Both the position numbers and the translations under genes were made by a program. This document shows positions 1 through 7,106 of a DNA stretch of 64,000 nt, in pieces; within the stretch, counting starts at the first letter, position 1, and each line of letters starts with the position of its first letter. The stretch is from Paracoccus denitrificans (GTDB taxonomy: Bacteria > Pseudomonadota > Alphaproteobacteria > Rhodobacterales > Rhodobacteraceae): the NCBI GenBank assembly GCA_005768755.1, contig VAFL01000003.1:259549-323548 (forward strand), given 5' to 3'. Below the pieces are notes generated by a model, which was not told the origin of the DNA, ran no database searches, and worked only from the letters and a program-made list of their open reading frames with translations.

Positions 1-380
1 GCAGCCCGCGCTTCGGCGGACCAGGCGTCGATGTCGATCAGGCGGGTCTGGATTTCCGCGATCCGGTTCGCATCGGTCGCGGTTTCGGATTCGATCAGCA
101 GGGCTGCGCGTTCCGCATCGGCATCCAGCACCGTATCCAGAACAGATCGGTCCGTGCCTGGCGCTTCCTGCGCAATGCCGCCGATCCTGGCGCGCGACGG
201 CAGGCTGATTGCGCCGCCATCAAGGCCCAGCTCGCCGCGCAGCAGGCGAAACAGCGTGGTCTTGCCGGTCCCGTTCGGACCGACCAGCCCGACCTTGTGG
301 CCCGACGGGATCGAGGCCGAGGCATGTTCGAACAGCGGGCGACCCGCGATGGAATAGGAAATGTCATCAATACGCAGCAT
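1..380 (-). CDS. ABC-F family ATPase, N-terminal part (runs off the left edge)
   Basis: Reading leftward from the ATG at 380 gives 126 codons without a stop, so the gene continues outside the window. The start matches the usual first strand of duplicated-ATPase ABC-F proteins (MLRIDDISYSIAGRPLFE). Walker A is GPNGTGKT at about residues 35-42. It is followed by LFRLLRGEL and the Q-loop region (GGIAQEA), and the frame then enters the helical, charged arm region. There is no membrane segment, as expected for this soluble ribosome-associated class (Uup/EttA-like). Which ABC-F subgroup it belongs to cannot be told without the second half. It is divergent from the sulfotransferase-like gene at 471; no strong ribosome-binding site is visible, so the start rests on family resemblance. 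Confidence 0.85.
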   Translation of the reverse strand, partial: MLRIDDISYSIAGRPLFEHASASIPSGHKVGLVGPNGTGKTTLFRLLRGELGLDGGAISLPSRARIGGIAQEAPGTDRSVLDTVLDADAERAALLIESETATDANRIAEIQTRLIDIDAWSAEARA

Positions 381-470
381 GGCGCTGCCATGACCCAGCA
401 AGGCGATTGCGTCAATGGCCCATGCGGCCTATGACGAAGGGGATTTCGACGCTGAGGCAGTTCCGCCGAC

Positions 471-1244
471 ATGACCGAGTTGCACAAGTTCGGCCATCGC
501 GCCCGTTTCCTGATCGTGACCATGCCGCGCAGCGGGTCCTATCATCTGGCTTCGCTTCTGGGCAGCGCGCCGGATGTCATATGCCTGGGCGAGCTTTATA
601 AGCCAAATGCCATCGAACTGCCGCAGCAACTGCGCCAGCAGGTCGGGCTGGCGCGCCATGATACAGCCATCCGCGATGCCGATCCGGCCGGCTATCTGGC
701 GCTGCTGATGGCGCATTGCGAAAAGCCGGTCTTCGGTTTCAAGGAATTTCTGGACCGCATTCACGCGACCGGCATGGGCAAATACACGCTGCGCTCGCGT
801 CATTGGCAGAAGATCTTCCTGGTCCGCAATCCGATCCGCAAATATGCCTCGTTGCAGCGCGCCATCGAAACCGGCGCCTATACCAAGATGCAGCCGGGCG
901 CCGCGCCCGAGGATAATGCCGTGGTCCGCTTCGATCCGCAGCTTTTCGATGAAACCGTCCGGCTGGACCGCAAGTTGCGCCAGCGATACCGCGAGCTGAA
1001 GGAACAGAAGCCGCGCCGTAACATGTTGCTGGATTATCGCGATCTGAACGATCCCCAGAAGCTGAACCAGGTGCTGGATTTCATTTCCGCCGACGCCGAT
1101 GCGGCGATGCTGAGCAGCAGTTACCACCGCCAAAGCCCGGCGCCGTTGCGCGAGAGCATCGCAGATTACGACATGCTGGCGCGTCATGCGGCGGCAAACG
1201 GTCTTCAGGCGGAACTGGAAGATGCCGAGGATCCCCTGTCCTGA
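471..1244 (+). CDS. Sulfotransferase-like protein
   Basis: A 257-residue soluble protein. Near the N-terminus, PRSGSYHLASLL (residues 19-30) has the form of the PAPS 5'-phosphosulfate loop. LVRNPIRKYASL (about 117-128) has the form of the 3'-phosphate motif (R..P...Y.S). These two motifs in this order and spacing define the sulfotransferase / Stf0-like superfamily, which moves sulfate from PAPS to a sugar, lipid or protein acceptor. The acceptor cannot be read from sequence. The gene stands alone, divergent from the ABC-F gene. No PAPS synthesis gene is nearby. Two more proteins of this general fold occur in the window (19492-20064 and the right edge), but the three are not obviously close to one another. 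Confidence 0.75.
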   Translation: MTELHKFGHRARFLIVTMPRSGSYHLASLLGSAPDVICLGELYKPNAIELPQQLRQQVGLARHDTAIRDADPAGYLALLMAHCEKPVFGFKEFLDRIHATGMGKYTLRSRHWQKIFLVRNPIRKYASLQRAIETGAYTKMQPGAAPEDNAVVRFDPQLFDETVRLDRKLRQRYRELKEQKPRRNMLLDYRDLNDPQKLNQVLDFISADADAAMLSSSYHRQSPAPLRESIADYDMLARHAAANGLQAELEDAEDPLS

Positions 1245-1326
1245 AAGCAAACGGGGGTTGTTGCGCCACTGACTGCGTTGAGGCAAGATCATCAGGTGGT
1301 CATGTGATCTGGGTTTTGGTGTCGCG

Positions 1327-1854
1327 ATGAGTATTCTGGACGAGCAAATCGAAGCTCATTACGCGCCGATGAAACTGATCCTGATCTTGTGTGGCTGCGT
1401 GCTGATGCTCGCTGGCTCTGGGATGCTGGCATTCGGGTATGACGGAAGCGGGCCGGGCGATCTTTCAATGTTCATCGGTTGGGTCGGTCTGATCTTTTTC
1501 GCCGTCTGTAGCCTTTTGTGGGTGCGCCAGGTTTCCAGACTTGGCCAGCCGGCCATCACCCTGTCGCGCGCGGGGCTGCACGATGTCCGCCTGTCGCAGC
1601 GGCCCGTGCCATGGCGAGCGATCAAGGGCACGCATATCTGGCAACAACACCGCCAGAAGATCCTGGTTCTTCAGGTGGCACCAGCCGTCGAACCCGAAAT
1701 CGGGCTGACCCGCGTGGCACGCCTGTCGCGCGGCCTTAACGCAAAATATGGGAATGACGGCCTGTATGTGCCGCTGACCGGCCTTAAAATGGACGCGGAC
1801 AGGCTTGCGTCCGAGATCGACGCACGCGTGCGGGCCACCCGATCGGGCGCATGA
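1327..1854 (+). CDS. Small membrane protein, STM3941/PH-like type
   Basis: A 175-residue protein with two hydrophobic segments near the N-terminus (about residues 16-37 and 48-67), followed by a soluble C-terminal half rich in beta-type sequence. This half starts with a stretch of the form ITLSRAGLHDVRLSQRPVPW, ending in the I.W..I..... pattern seen in bacterial PH-like / STM3941-type membrane proteins. That layout (two TM helices then a PH-like domain) is the basis for the name; function is unknown. It starts at the ATG at 1327, 82 bases after the sulfotransferase stop, and is followed by the exported protein at 1970. No operon partner suggests a role. Confidence 0.6.
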   Translation: MSILDEQIEAHYAPMKLILILCGCVLMLAGSGMLAFGYDGSGPGDLSMFIGWVGLIFFAVCSLLWVRQVSRLGQPAITLSRAGLHDVRLSQRPVPWRAIKGTHIWQQHRQKILVLQVAPAVEPEIGLTRVARLSRGLNAKYGNDGLYVPLTGLKMDADRLASEIDARVRATRSGA

Positions 1855-1969
1855 ATGCGGGTTTGTGCCAGATGGCGCGCCCCGGCGTCATATGCTCCAA
1901 CCGCGAAAGGCACGGGTTCTTTCTATCACGTCAGGACCGGCTGATATTCTGACAAGCAAAGGAAACGTC

Positions 1970-2425
1970 TTGCCCTTGGTCAACCTTCCAGCAGTTACGC
2001 GTCTGCGCGTGTTCTGCCTCGTTGTAATTCTTGCGCCGGTGACGGCCCTTGCTGGCGACGCGGTTGTTGATTTCGCCTCGCCCACGGGGAATATCTACTG
2101 CATATTCCGTGACGTCGAAGACGTATCTCCATCAGGCGTTCACTGCGAGATCTATGATTTCATCCCCAGCCAGCCGGACCCGTTCGATGTCGATTGCCAC
2201 GAACCGCCGATCGATTGGGGTGCACAGGTCGATCTTGGAAGCACCGGGATGGCGCAGCCGGTCTGTTCTGGCGATCCCGTCGGCGAAGGGGCCATGGAAT
2301 TGCCCTATGGTTATACGATCACGGGTGAAGGGATCACCTGCGCCTCGGATACGGGCGGGGTGACCTGCACCAATCGCGATGGTCACGGCTTCACACTATC
2401 CCGATCGCGGCAGGTGCTTTTCTGA
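1970..2425 (+). CDS. Exported DUF6636-type protein (TTG start)
   Basis: The start chosen is the TTG at 1970, because AAAGGA sits 6-7 bases upstream and the first 23 residues then form a clean Sec signal peptide (basic start, hydrophobic FCLVVILAPVTAL, cleavage after ALA). The mature part is about 125 residues. It shows the hallmarks of DUF6636: F.SPTGNIYC near the start, a conserved DWG, several paired cysteines, LPYGYTITGEGITC and a final GHGFTLSR. At least six cysteines suggest disulfides and a periplasmic or secreted location. Function is unknown. An upstream in-frame TTG at 1805 would add 55 residues that do not resemble the family and would overlap the preceding gene, so it was not used. 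Confidence 0.72.
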   Translation: MPLVNLPAVTRLRVFCLVVILAPVTALAGDAVVDFASPTGNIYCIFRDVEDVSPSGVHCEIYDFIPSQPDPFDVDCHEPPIDWGAQVDLGSTGMAQPVCSGDPVGEGAMELPYGYTITGEGITCASDTGGVTCTNRDGHGFTLSRSRQVLF

Positions 2426-2591
2426 TCAGGATACCGGGCGCGTCCTGTCGCGAATTGGTGGCATAAGGAAGCGATGAATGCGACCGCTGCGGGTCGCCGA
2501 TACAGCTTTTCAACATGCCATCCCCATGATACGAGCCGCGCATAATTCTTCGCGCGGGGCTGCCCCCGTGCCCATCTGACGGAGATATTCA

Positions 2592-3014
2592 ATGGCTACC
2601 GAGCGCACGCTCTCGATCATCAAACCTGACGCCACCAAACGCAACCTGACCGGCAAGATCGTCTCGAAGTTCGAAGATGCCGGCCTGCGCGTTGTTGCCT
2701 CGAAGCGCATCCATCTTTCGCCCGCGCAAGCCGGTGCGTTCTACGCCGAACACAGCGAGCGCCCGTTCTATGGCGAACTGGTCGACTACATGGCGTCCGA
2801 ACCTGTCATCGTGCAGGTCCTGGAAGGCGAAGGTGCCATTGCCAAGAACCGCGAAGTCATGGGTGCGACCGATCCGGCAGAAGCCGCTGCGGGCACCATC
2901 CGCAAGGATTTCGCCCTGTCGAAGGGCGAAAACTCGGTCCACGGTTCGGACAGCCCGGAATCCGCAGCGCGTGAAATCGCGTTCTTCTTCTCGGGTCTTG
3001 AACTGGTCGGCTGA
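2592..3014 (+). CDS. ndk: Nucleoside diphosphate kinase
   Basis: A 140-residue protein of the standard bacterial length. It moves the gamma-phosphate from ATP to nucleoside diphosphates through a phosphohistidine. The active-site motif NSVHGSDS places the catalytic histidine at residue 117, and the opening ERTLSIIKPDA is the family signature. All the usual residues look present. The ATG at 2592 is preceded by CGGAG about 8 bases upstream. A GC-rich hairpin with a short T-run follows the stop (3037-3067), so the gene is probably transcribed on its own, with possible read-through into fabD. Confidence 0.97.
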   Translation: MATERTLSIIKPDATKRNLTGKIVSKFEDAGLRVVASKRIHLSPAQAGAFYAEHSERPFYGELVDYMASEPVIVQVLEGEGAIAKNREVMGATDPAEAAAGTIRKDFALSKGENSVHGSDSPESAAREIAFFFSGLELVG

Positions 3015-3036
3015 TCGGTTTTCATGACCGTTTCAG

Positions 3037-3067
3037 GGGGCGTGGTCCGAAAGGCCCGCGCCCCTTT
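3037..3067 (+). terminator. Hairpin terminator after ndk
   Basis: GGGGCGTGG (3037-3045) pairs with CCGCGCCCC (3056-3064) through nine pairs including one G-U, followed by TTT. It lies 22 bases after the ndk stop. Its right arm overlaps the left arm of a second inverted repeat that reaches the fabD ribosome-binding site. Confidence 0.55.
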
Positions 3068-3119
3068 GACATTGCCGCGCCCCTTTCGCCGGGTTAGGAC
3101 GGATAAAACGTCAAAGGGG
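3061..3119 (+). promoter_or_regulatory. Inverted repeat covering the fabD ribosome-binding site
   Basis: CCCCTTTGAC (3061-3070) and GTCAAAGGGG (3110-3119) are exact reverse complements, 39 bases apart. The right arm contains the purine-rich fabD ribosome-binding site (AAAGGGGA, 8 bases before the ATG at 3128). The left arm is also the right arm and T-run of the ndk terminator, so the two structures cannot form together. A TTGACA -35-like hexamer (3066-3071) also lies here, with no good -10 at 17 bases. Confidence 0.4.
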
Positions 3120-3127
3120 ACCACAAG

Positions 3128-4057
3128 ATGCGCGCATTCGTTTTTCCCGGTCAGGGTGCCCAGACCATCGGCATGGGACGCGAACTGGCCGAGACCTATC
3201 CGGTTGCAATGGATGTATTTCGTGAGGTGGACGACGCGCTTGGTGAAAACCTCTCGAAACTGATCTGGGAAGGTGATGCCGAAGAGTTGACCTTGACGCG
3301 TAACGCCCAGCCCGCGCTGATGGCGACCTCCATGGCGGCGTTTCGGGCGCTGGAGGCGGAAGGTTTCGGGATCAAGGATGCCGATTATGTCGCCGGCCAC
3401 TCGCTTGGCGAATATTCGGCATTATGCGCGGCAGGCGCGTTCAGCCTTGCCGATACAGCCCGGCTTTTGCGGCTGCGCGGGCAAGCGATGCAGGACGCCG
3501 TGCCTGTTGGTGTCGGTGCCATGGCCGCGATCCTGGGTCTGGATTTCGCAGCCGTGGACGAGATCGCGCGCGAAGCGGCGGGCGACGAAGTCTGTCAGGC
3601 GGCGAACGACAACGATCCTGCGCAGGTCGTCATTTCGGGTCACAAGGACGCGGTCGAACGCGCCGCCGGGCTGGCCAAGGAGCGCGGCGCGAAACGTGCG
3701 CTGATGCTGCCGGTTTCTGCCCCGTTCCATTCGGTGCTGATGCAACCTGCCGCTGCTGCGATGTCGGATGCGCTGGCAGCGGTCGAGATACAGGTGCCCG
3801 CCGTGCCGGTTGTCGCCAATGTCCGCGCTGAGCCTGTGCTGGAACCTGGCGCGATCCGCATTCTTCTGGTCGAGCAGGTTACAGGGTCCGTCCGCTGGCG
3901 CGAGTCGGTCGAGTTCCTTGCGGGTGCGGGAGTTACGGAGTTCTGGGAAATCGGTGCCGGAAAGGCGCTGTCGGGGATGATCAAGCGCATTGCCAAGGAC
4001 GCAGGAACGCGGGCCATCGGTTCGCCCGCTGACATCGCGGCTCTAAAGGACGCCTGA
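3128..4057 (+). CDS. fabD: Malonyl-CoA:ACP transacylase
   Basis: A 309-residue protein of typical FabD length. It moves malonyl groups from CoA to acyl carrier protein, the entry step of type II fatty-acid elongation. The nucleophile motif GHSLGE puts the serine at residue 92. The opening FVFPGQGAQTIGMG and the later PVSAPFHS, which carries the catalytic histidine, are both present. It heads a block with the racemase-like gene (its stop overlaps that ATG as ATGA), fabG and acpP. The unusual leader hairpin described separately may affect its translation. Confidence 0.97.
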   Translation: MRAFVFPGQGAQTIGMGRELAETYPVAMDVFREVDDALGENLSKLIWEGDAEELTLTRNAQPALMATSMAAFRALEAEGFGIKDADYVAGHSLGEYSALCAAGAFSLADTARLLRLRGQAMQDAVPVGVGAMAAILGLDFAAVDEIAREAAGDEVCQAANDNDPAQVVISGHKDAVERAAGLAKERGAKRALMLPVSAPFHSVLMQPAAAAMSDALAAVEIQVPAVPVVANVRAEPVLEPGAIRILLVEQVTGSVRWRESVEFLAGAGVTEFWEIGAGKALSGMIKRIAKDAGTRAIGSPADIAALKDA

Positions 4058-4767
4058 TGCGTCCGATCGGCATCCTGGGGGGCATGTCTTGGGTCTCGAC
4101 CGCCCATTACTATGCCACGCTGAACCGGATGGTGGCCAAGCGGATGGGCGGGCTTCACTCGGCCCGGATCCTGCTTCATTCCGTTGATTTCGCCCCGATT
4201 GCGCAGATGCAGGCGGATGAGGATTGGCAGGGCGCGGGTGAGGTGCTGGCCGAGGCCGCCCGAGGGTTGGAGGCTGCGGGCGCAGGTTCGCTGCTGATCG
4301 CCGCCAACACGATGCATCTGGTGGCCGATCAGGTGGCCGCGGCCGTCAAGCTGCCGCTGATCCATATCGCCGATGCGACGGCCTCCGCCATCGCGGCATC
4401 GGGACTGACGCGCCCCGGTCTGATCGCCACCGCATACACGATGGACCGTCGTTTTTACCGCGACCGCCTGGAAGCGGCGGGACTGTCACCTGTGCTGCCC
4501 GATACGCAAGCGCGTGAACGGATACACCGCATCATCTTCGATGAGCTCGTCCGGGACGAGATCCGAGACGAGAGCCGGCGTTATTATGAGCAGGTGGCAG
4601 AGGGGCTGATTTCTGCGGGCGCCGATTGCATCATCCTTGGCTGTACCGAGGTCGGGCTGCTTTTGAACGCGCAGAATGTGCCGGCACCCGTTTTCGACAC
4701 CGTTGAAATTCACTGCCGGGCGGCCATGGAGGCCGCCTTGTTCGAGACAGGAGAGAGATATGTTTGA
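4057..4767 (+). CDS. Aspartate/glutamate racemase family protein lacking one catalytic cysteine
   Basis: A 236-residue protein of the YgeA-type Asp/Glu racemase family (start GILGGMSWVSTAHYY, later a GCTEVGLLL motif). Family enzymes use two cysteines, one on each side of the active site. The second is present (Cys196 in LGCTE). The first position, normally within C-x-N-T-M-H, reads IAANTMH, so Ala83 replaces it. The E. coli homologue EcL-DER carries Thr at the same place and acts on only one stereoisomer, so a one-sided racemase or a different activity is possible here. The gene overlaps fabD by ATGA, and its 3' end overlaps the fabG start by 8 bases, so translation looks coupled to both fatty-acid genes. 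Confidence 0.85.
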   Translation: MRPIGILGGMSWVSTAHYYATLNRMVAKRMGGLHSARILLHSVDFAPIAQMQADEDWQGAGEVLAEAARGLEAAGAGSLLIAANTMHLVADQVAAAVKLPLIHIADATASAIAASGLTRPGLIATAYTMDRRFYRDRLEAAGLSPVLPDTQARERIHRIIFDELVRDEIRDESRRYYEQVAEGLISAGADCIILGCTEVGLLLNAQNVPAPVFDTVEIHCRAAMEAALFETGERYV

Positions 4768-5497
4768 TCTGACGGGCAAGCGCGCCCTCGTGACCGGCGC
4801 GTCGGGCGGGATCGGTGGGGCTGTGGCCGAGGCGCTGCATGCCGCCGGCGCCAGTGTTGCCCTGTCGGGCACCCGAGAGGCCCCGCTGACAGAGCTTGCC
4901 GAACGCCTTGGCGAACGCGCCCATGTCGTTACGGCCGATCTGGGCGATCCAGACGCCGTCGAGGCATTGCCGAAAGCGGCTGCCGAGGCAATGGGCGCGG
5001 TCGACATACTGGTCAACAACGCAGGCATCACCCGCGACAACCTGTTCATGCGCATGTCCGATGAGGAATGGGCAAAGGTGATCGACGTCAACCTGACCTC
5101 ATCCTTCCGTCTCATGCGGGGTGTCCTTCGCGGGATGATGAAGGCGCGTTGGGGCAGGATCGTGAACATCACCTCGGTTGTGGGTGCTACGGGCAATCCG
5201 GGGCAGGCCAATTACGCCGCTGCCAAGGCCGGCCTGGTCGGCATGTCGAAATCACTGGCCTACGAGGTTGCAAGCCGTGGCATCACCGTCAATTGCGTTG
5301 CACCCGGCTTTATCGCGACGGCCATGACCGACAAACTGACTGACGACCAGAAAGGCAAGATACTGACCCAGATCCCGGCCGGCGCCATGGGCAGCCCTTC
5401 GGATATTGCGGCGGCGGTTCTTTACCTGTCGGCGCCCGAATCGGGCTACGTCACGGGGGCAACCCTGCACGTCAATGGTGGCATGGCGATGCTGTGA
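4760..5497 (+). CDS. fabG: 3-oxoacyl-ACP reductase
   Basis: The ATG at 4760 is chosen because AGGAGAG lies just upstream and the protein then begins MFDLTGKRALVTGASGGIG, the normal FabG start (245 residues). It reduces 3-oxoacyl-ACP with NADPH during fatty-acid elongation. It is a short-chain dehydrogenase with the nucleotide motif GASGGIG, NNAG in the middle, and the catalytic Ser...Tyr-x3-Lys set (ITSVVG ... YAAAK). The C-terminus (GYVTGATLHVNGGMAML) is also typical. It overlaps the racemase-like gene at its 5' end and is followed 160 bases later by acpP, the usual neighbour. Confidence 0.97.
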   Translation: MFDLTGKRALVTGASGGIGGAVAEALHAAGASVALSGTREAPLTELAERLGERAHVVTADLGDPDAVEALPKAAAEAMGAVDILVNNAGITRDNLFMRMSDEEWAKVIDVNLTSSFRLMRGVLRGMMKARWGRIVNITSVVGATGNPGQANYAAAKAGLVGMSKSLAYEVASRGITVNCVAPGFIATAMTDKLTDDQKGKILTQIPAGAMGSPSDIAAAVLYLSAPESGYVTGATLHVNGGMAML

Positions 5498-5657
5498 AAC
5501 TGGCCGTTTACAGGTCTTTCCCGATGCCAAACGCGGCGAAAGCGGTTGCAAGGGCGGGCTTGGCTGCTATATCCCGTCATGAGGCCAAGGGGGAAACCCC
5601 GGCATCGCGGCATGGCCGCAAACCTTGGGCACATGCCCGCGAACATGAGGATAAGAC

Positions 5658-5891
5658 ATGAGCGATATTGCTGATCGCGTGAAAAAAATCGTCGTCGAGC
5701 ACCTGGGTGTGGACGAGGACAAGGTTGTAGAAACTGCGTCCTTCATTGACGATCTGGGTGCGGACAGCCTCGACACGGTCGAGCTGGTCATGGCCTTCGA
5801 AGAAGAATTCGGCATCGAGATCCCGGATGACGCGGCCGAAACGATCCAGACTTTCGGCGATGCCGTCGGTTTCATCAAGGGCGCGGTCTGA
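5658..5891 (+). CDS. acpP: Acyl carrier protein
   Basis: A 77-residue acidic protein with the phosphopantetheine attachment motif DSLDTVELVMAFEEEF; the serine is near residue 37. It carries growing acyl chains for fatty-acid synthesis. Length and composition are standard for AcpP. It starts at the ATG at 5658, in the expected place downstream of fabG. A strong intrinsic terminator follows 21 bases after the stop. Confidence 0.98.
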   Translation: MSDIADRVKKIVVEHLGVDEDKVVETASFIDDLGADSLDTVELVMAFEEEFGIEIPDDAAETIQTFGDAVGFIKGAV

Positions 5892-5912
5892 TCCAGCCCT
5901 GAAGATTTAAGG

Positions 5913-5939
5913 AAAACGGCGCCTTCGGGCGCCGTTTTT
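5913..5939 (+). terminator. Intrinsic terminator after acpP
   Basis: AAAACGGCGCC, loop TTCG, GGCGCCGTTTTT: a perfect GC-rich stem with a UUCG-type tetraloop and T-run. It ends the fab block. The flanking A and T runs also let it serve the convergent minus-strand operon whose last gene stops at 5968. Confidence 0.93.
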
Positions 5940-5967
5940 CGTTTGGGGTGGCAGGTTGTCTGACCGG

Positions 5968-6471
5968 TCAGGGAAAGGGCACCCGCGAGGCGAAGGGCGC
6001 CATGAACATCACCAGCGTAAAAGCGGCCACAAGCTGACTGCGCGAGGTCAGAAAACCGCGTCGCGTCAGCGCGAACAAGGCCGCCGTCATATGCGCCGTT
6101 GCCGCACCGATCAGGAAAAAAGTTCCTAAATAGGCGACTCCTGCCGCCGTACCGCCAGGGAAGCTGAGGGCCGCTAGAAGTACCAAGCTCACGCTCAGCA
6201 CCGGAAGCAGCCAGCGCCACCATTCTGATTGGGCCTGGGGGGCGGCGTTGGACTGCAGGCGGTCGATCAGCCTGACGCAGTAGAAGCTGAGCAGCGGCGT
6301 AAACGTGGCAATCAGGATCCAAGCCCGGCTTGCAAGCGTCGGAACGGGCTTGCTCAGCCGTTCCTCCCACAAGGTGATAAGCCAGCCGATATGCGCCGTC
6401 AGCAGCAGCACGGCCAGGCCCGATATCAGGGTCGAGGCAATCATCGTTCCGATGGCAGAGAAAAAGAACAC
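5968..6471 (-). CDS. Small multi-pass membrane protein of unknown function
   Basis: A 167-residue protein with about four hydrophobic segments (roughly residues 8-32, 48-65, 87-105 and 107-130), perhaps a fifth at the C-terminus. I do not recognise a family. It is the last gene of a minus-strand run after the YgiC- and YgiB-like genes, with a 24-base gap, so it is probably co-transcribed with them. The start at 6471 is a GTG. An ATG at 6444 (MIASTLISG) is an alternative and would still keep the first hydrophobic segment. Confidence 0.55.
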   Translation of the reverse strand: MFFFSAIGTMIASTLISGLAVLLLTAHIGWLITLWEERLSKPVPTLASRAWILIATFTPLLSFYCVRLIDRLQSNAAPQAQSEWWRWLLPVLSVSLVLLAALSFPGGTAAGVAYLGTFFLIGAATAHMTAALFALTRRGFLTSRSQLVAAFTLVMFMAPFASRVPFP

Positions 6472-6495
6472 GTGGTGATCGTCCCTGTGCCGCGC

Positions 6496-7104
6496 TTATC
6501 CGCCGTAACTGCGCGACCCGGAACTGCGCGCGGTCGACGACGCCCCGAATCCACCCCGCTGGCTGACCTGAGAGGCCGTCATCGGTGCCTTGCCAATTGT
6601 GGACGGTGCTTTGGTGAAGGTCGATCCGGCGACGCGGCCTGTGCCGCGGTTGTTGGCAAAGCTCTGTTTGCCGTCGGGTGTGGCAAAACCGCCCTGCGCG
6701 GTGCGCACCATCGGCTGTGACATCACGCCGCGCCCGCCGCCCAGCATCGAACCAATCATGTAGCCCATCAGCATGGGCATGAAGATCGAACCCCCGCCCG
6801 ACTGGTTTTGTGCGCTCGGGTCACCTTCGCAATTGCCCGCGCCGTGTTCCTGTTCGCACAGTTCTTTCGATTCGTAGCGGGGTGCCGTCTCAAGATGGGT
6901 CTGTTCGGCGGCGGCGAATTGGGTCTGGCAATCCTGTTCGTTGAAGAACAGATTACCTGATTGCGCCTCTGCAATGCAGCTTTGCAGATCCGGGAAGGCG
7001 GCGGCATCGGTCTTTTCCTCTTCGCAGGCGGCGAGGGTCAGGACGGCAGTGCCGGCCAGAAACAGCGCGACGTGCCGAGAGCGCTTGCGGATTGGTCTGG
7101 TCAT
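6496..7104 (-). CDS. YgiB-type (DUF1190) lipoprotein
   Basis: A 202-residue protein with a lipoprotein signal: basic start, hydrophobic stretch and lipobox LAAC (Cys about 26), followed by EEEK. The body has the DUF1190/YgiB pattern: FPDLQSCIAEA, CQTQFAAAEQTHLETAPRY, CEQEHG, then a glycine-rich region with a short hydrophobic MLMGYMIGSMLGGG and a Ser/Gly/Arg-rich tail. Its start is 2 bases after the stop of the YgiC-like gene. The same pairing (ygiC-ygiB, yjfC-yjfM) occurs in enterobacteria, where the function is also unclear. It is likely an envelope protein working with its ATP-grasp partner. Confidence 0.85.
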   Translation of the reverse strand: MTRPIRKRSRHVALFLAGTAVLTLAACEEEKTDAAAFPDLQSCIAEAQSGNLFFNEQDCQTQFAAAEQTHLETAPRYESKELCEQEHGAGNCEGDPSAQNQSGGGSIFMPMLMGYMIGSMLGGGRGVMSQPMVRTAQGGFATPDGKQSFANNRGTGRVAGSTFTKAPSTIGKAPMTASQVSQRGGFGASSTARSSGSRSYGG

Positions 7105-7106
7105 GG

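Noticed and set aside
429..1292. Antisense open frame over the sulfotransferase-like gene at 471
   Set aside because: The sense strand carries the two sulfotransferase motifs; the antisense protein does not resemble anything.
3066..3099. Sigma-70 promoter for fabD using TTGACA at 3066
   Set aside because: No acceptable -10 at 16-18 bases; the nearest A/T-containing candidate is at about 22 bases.
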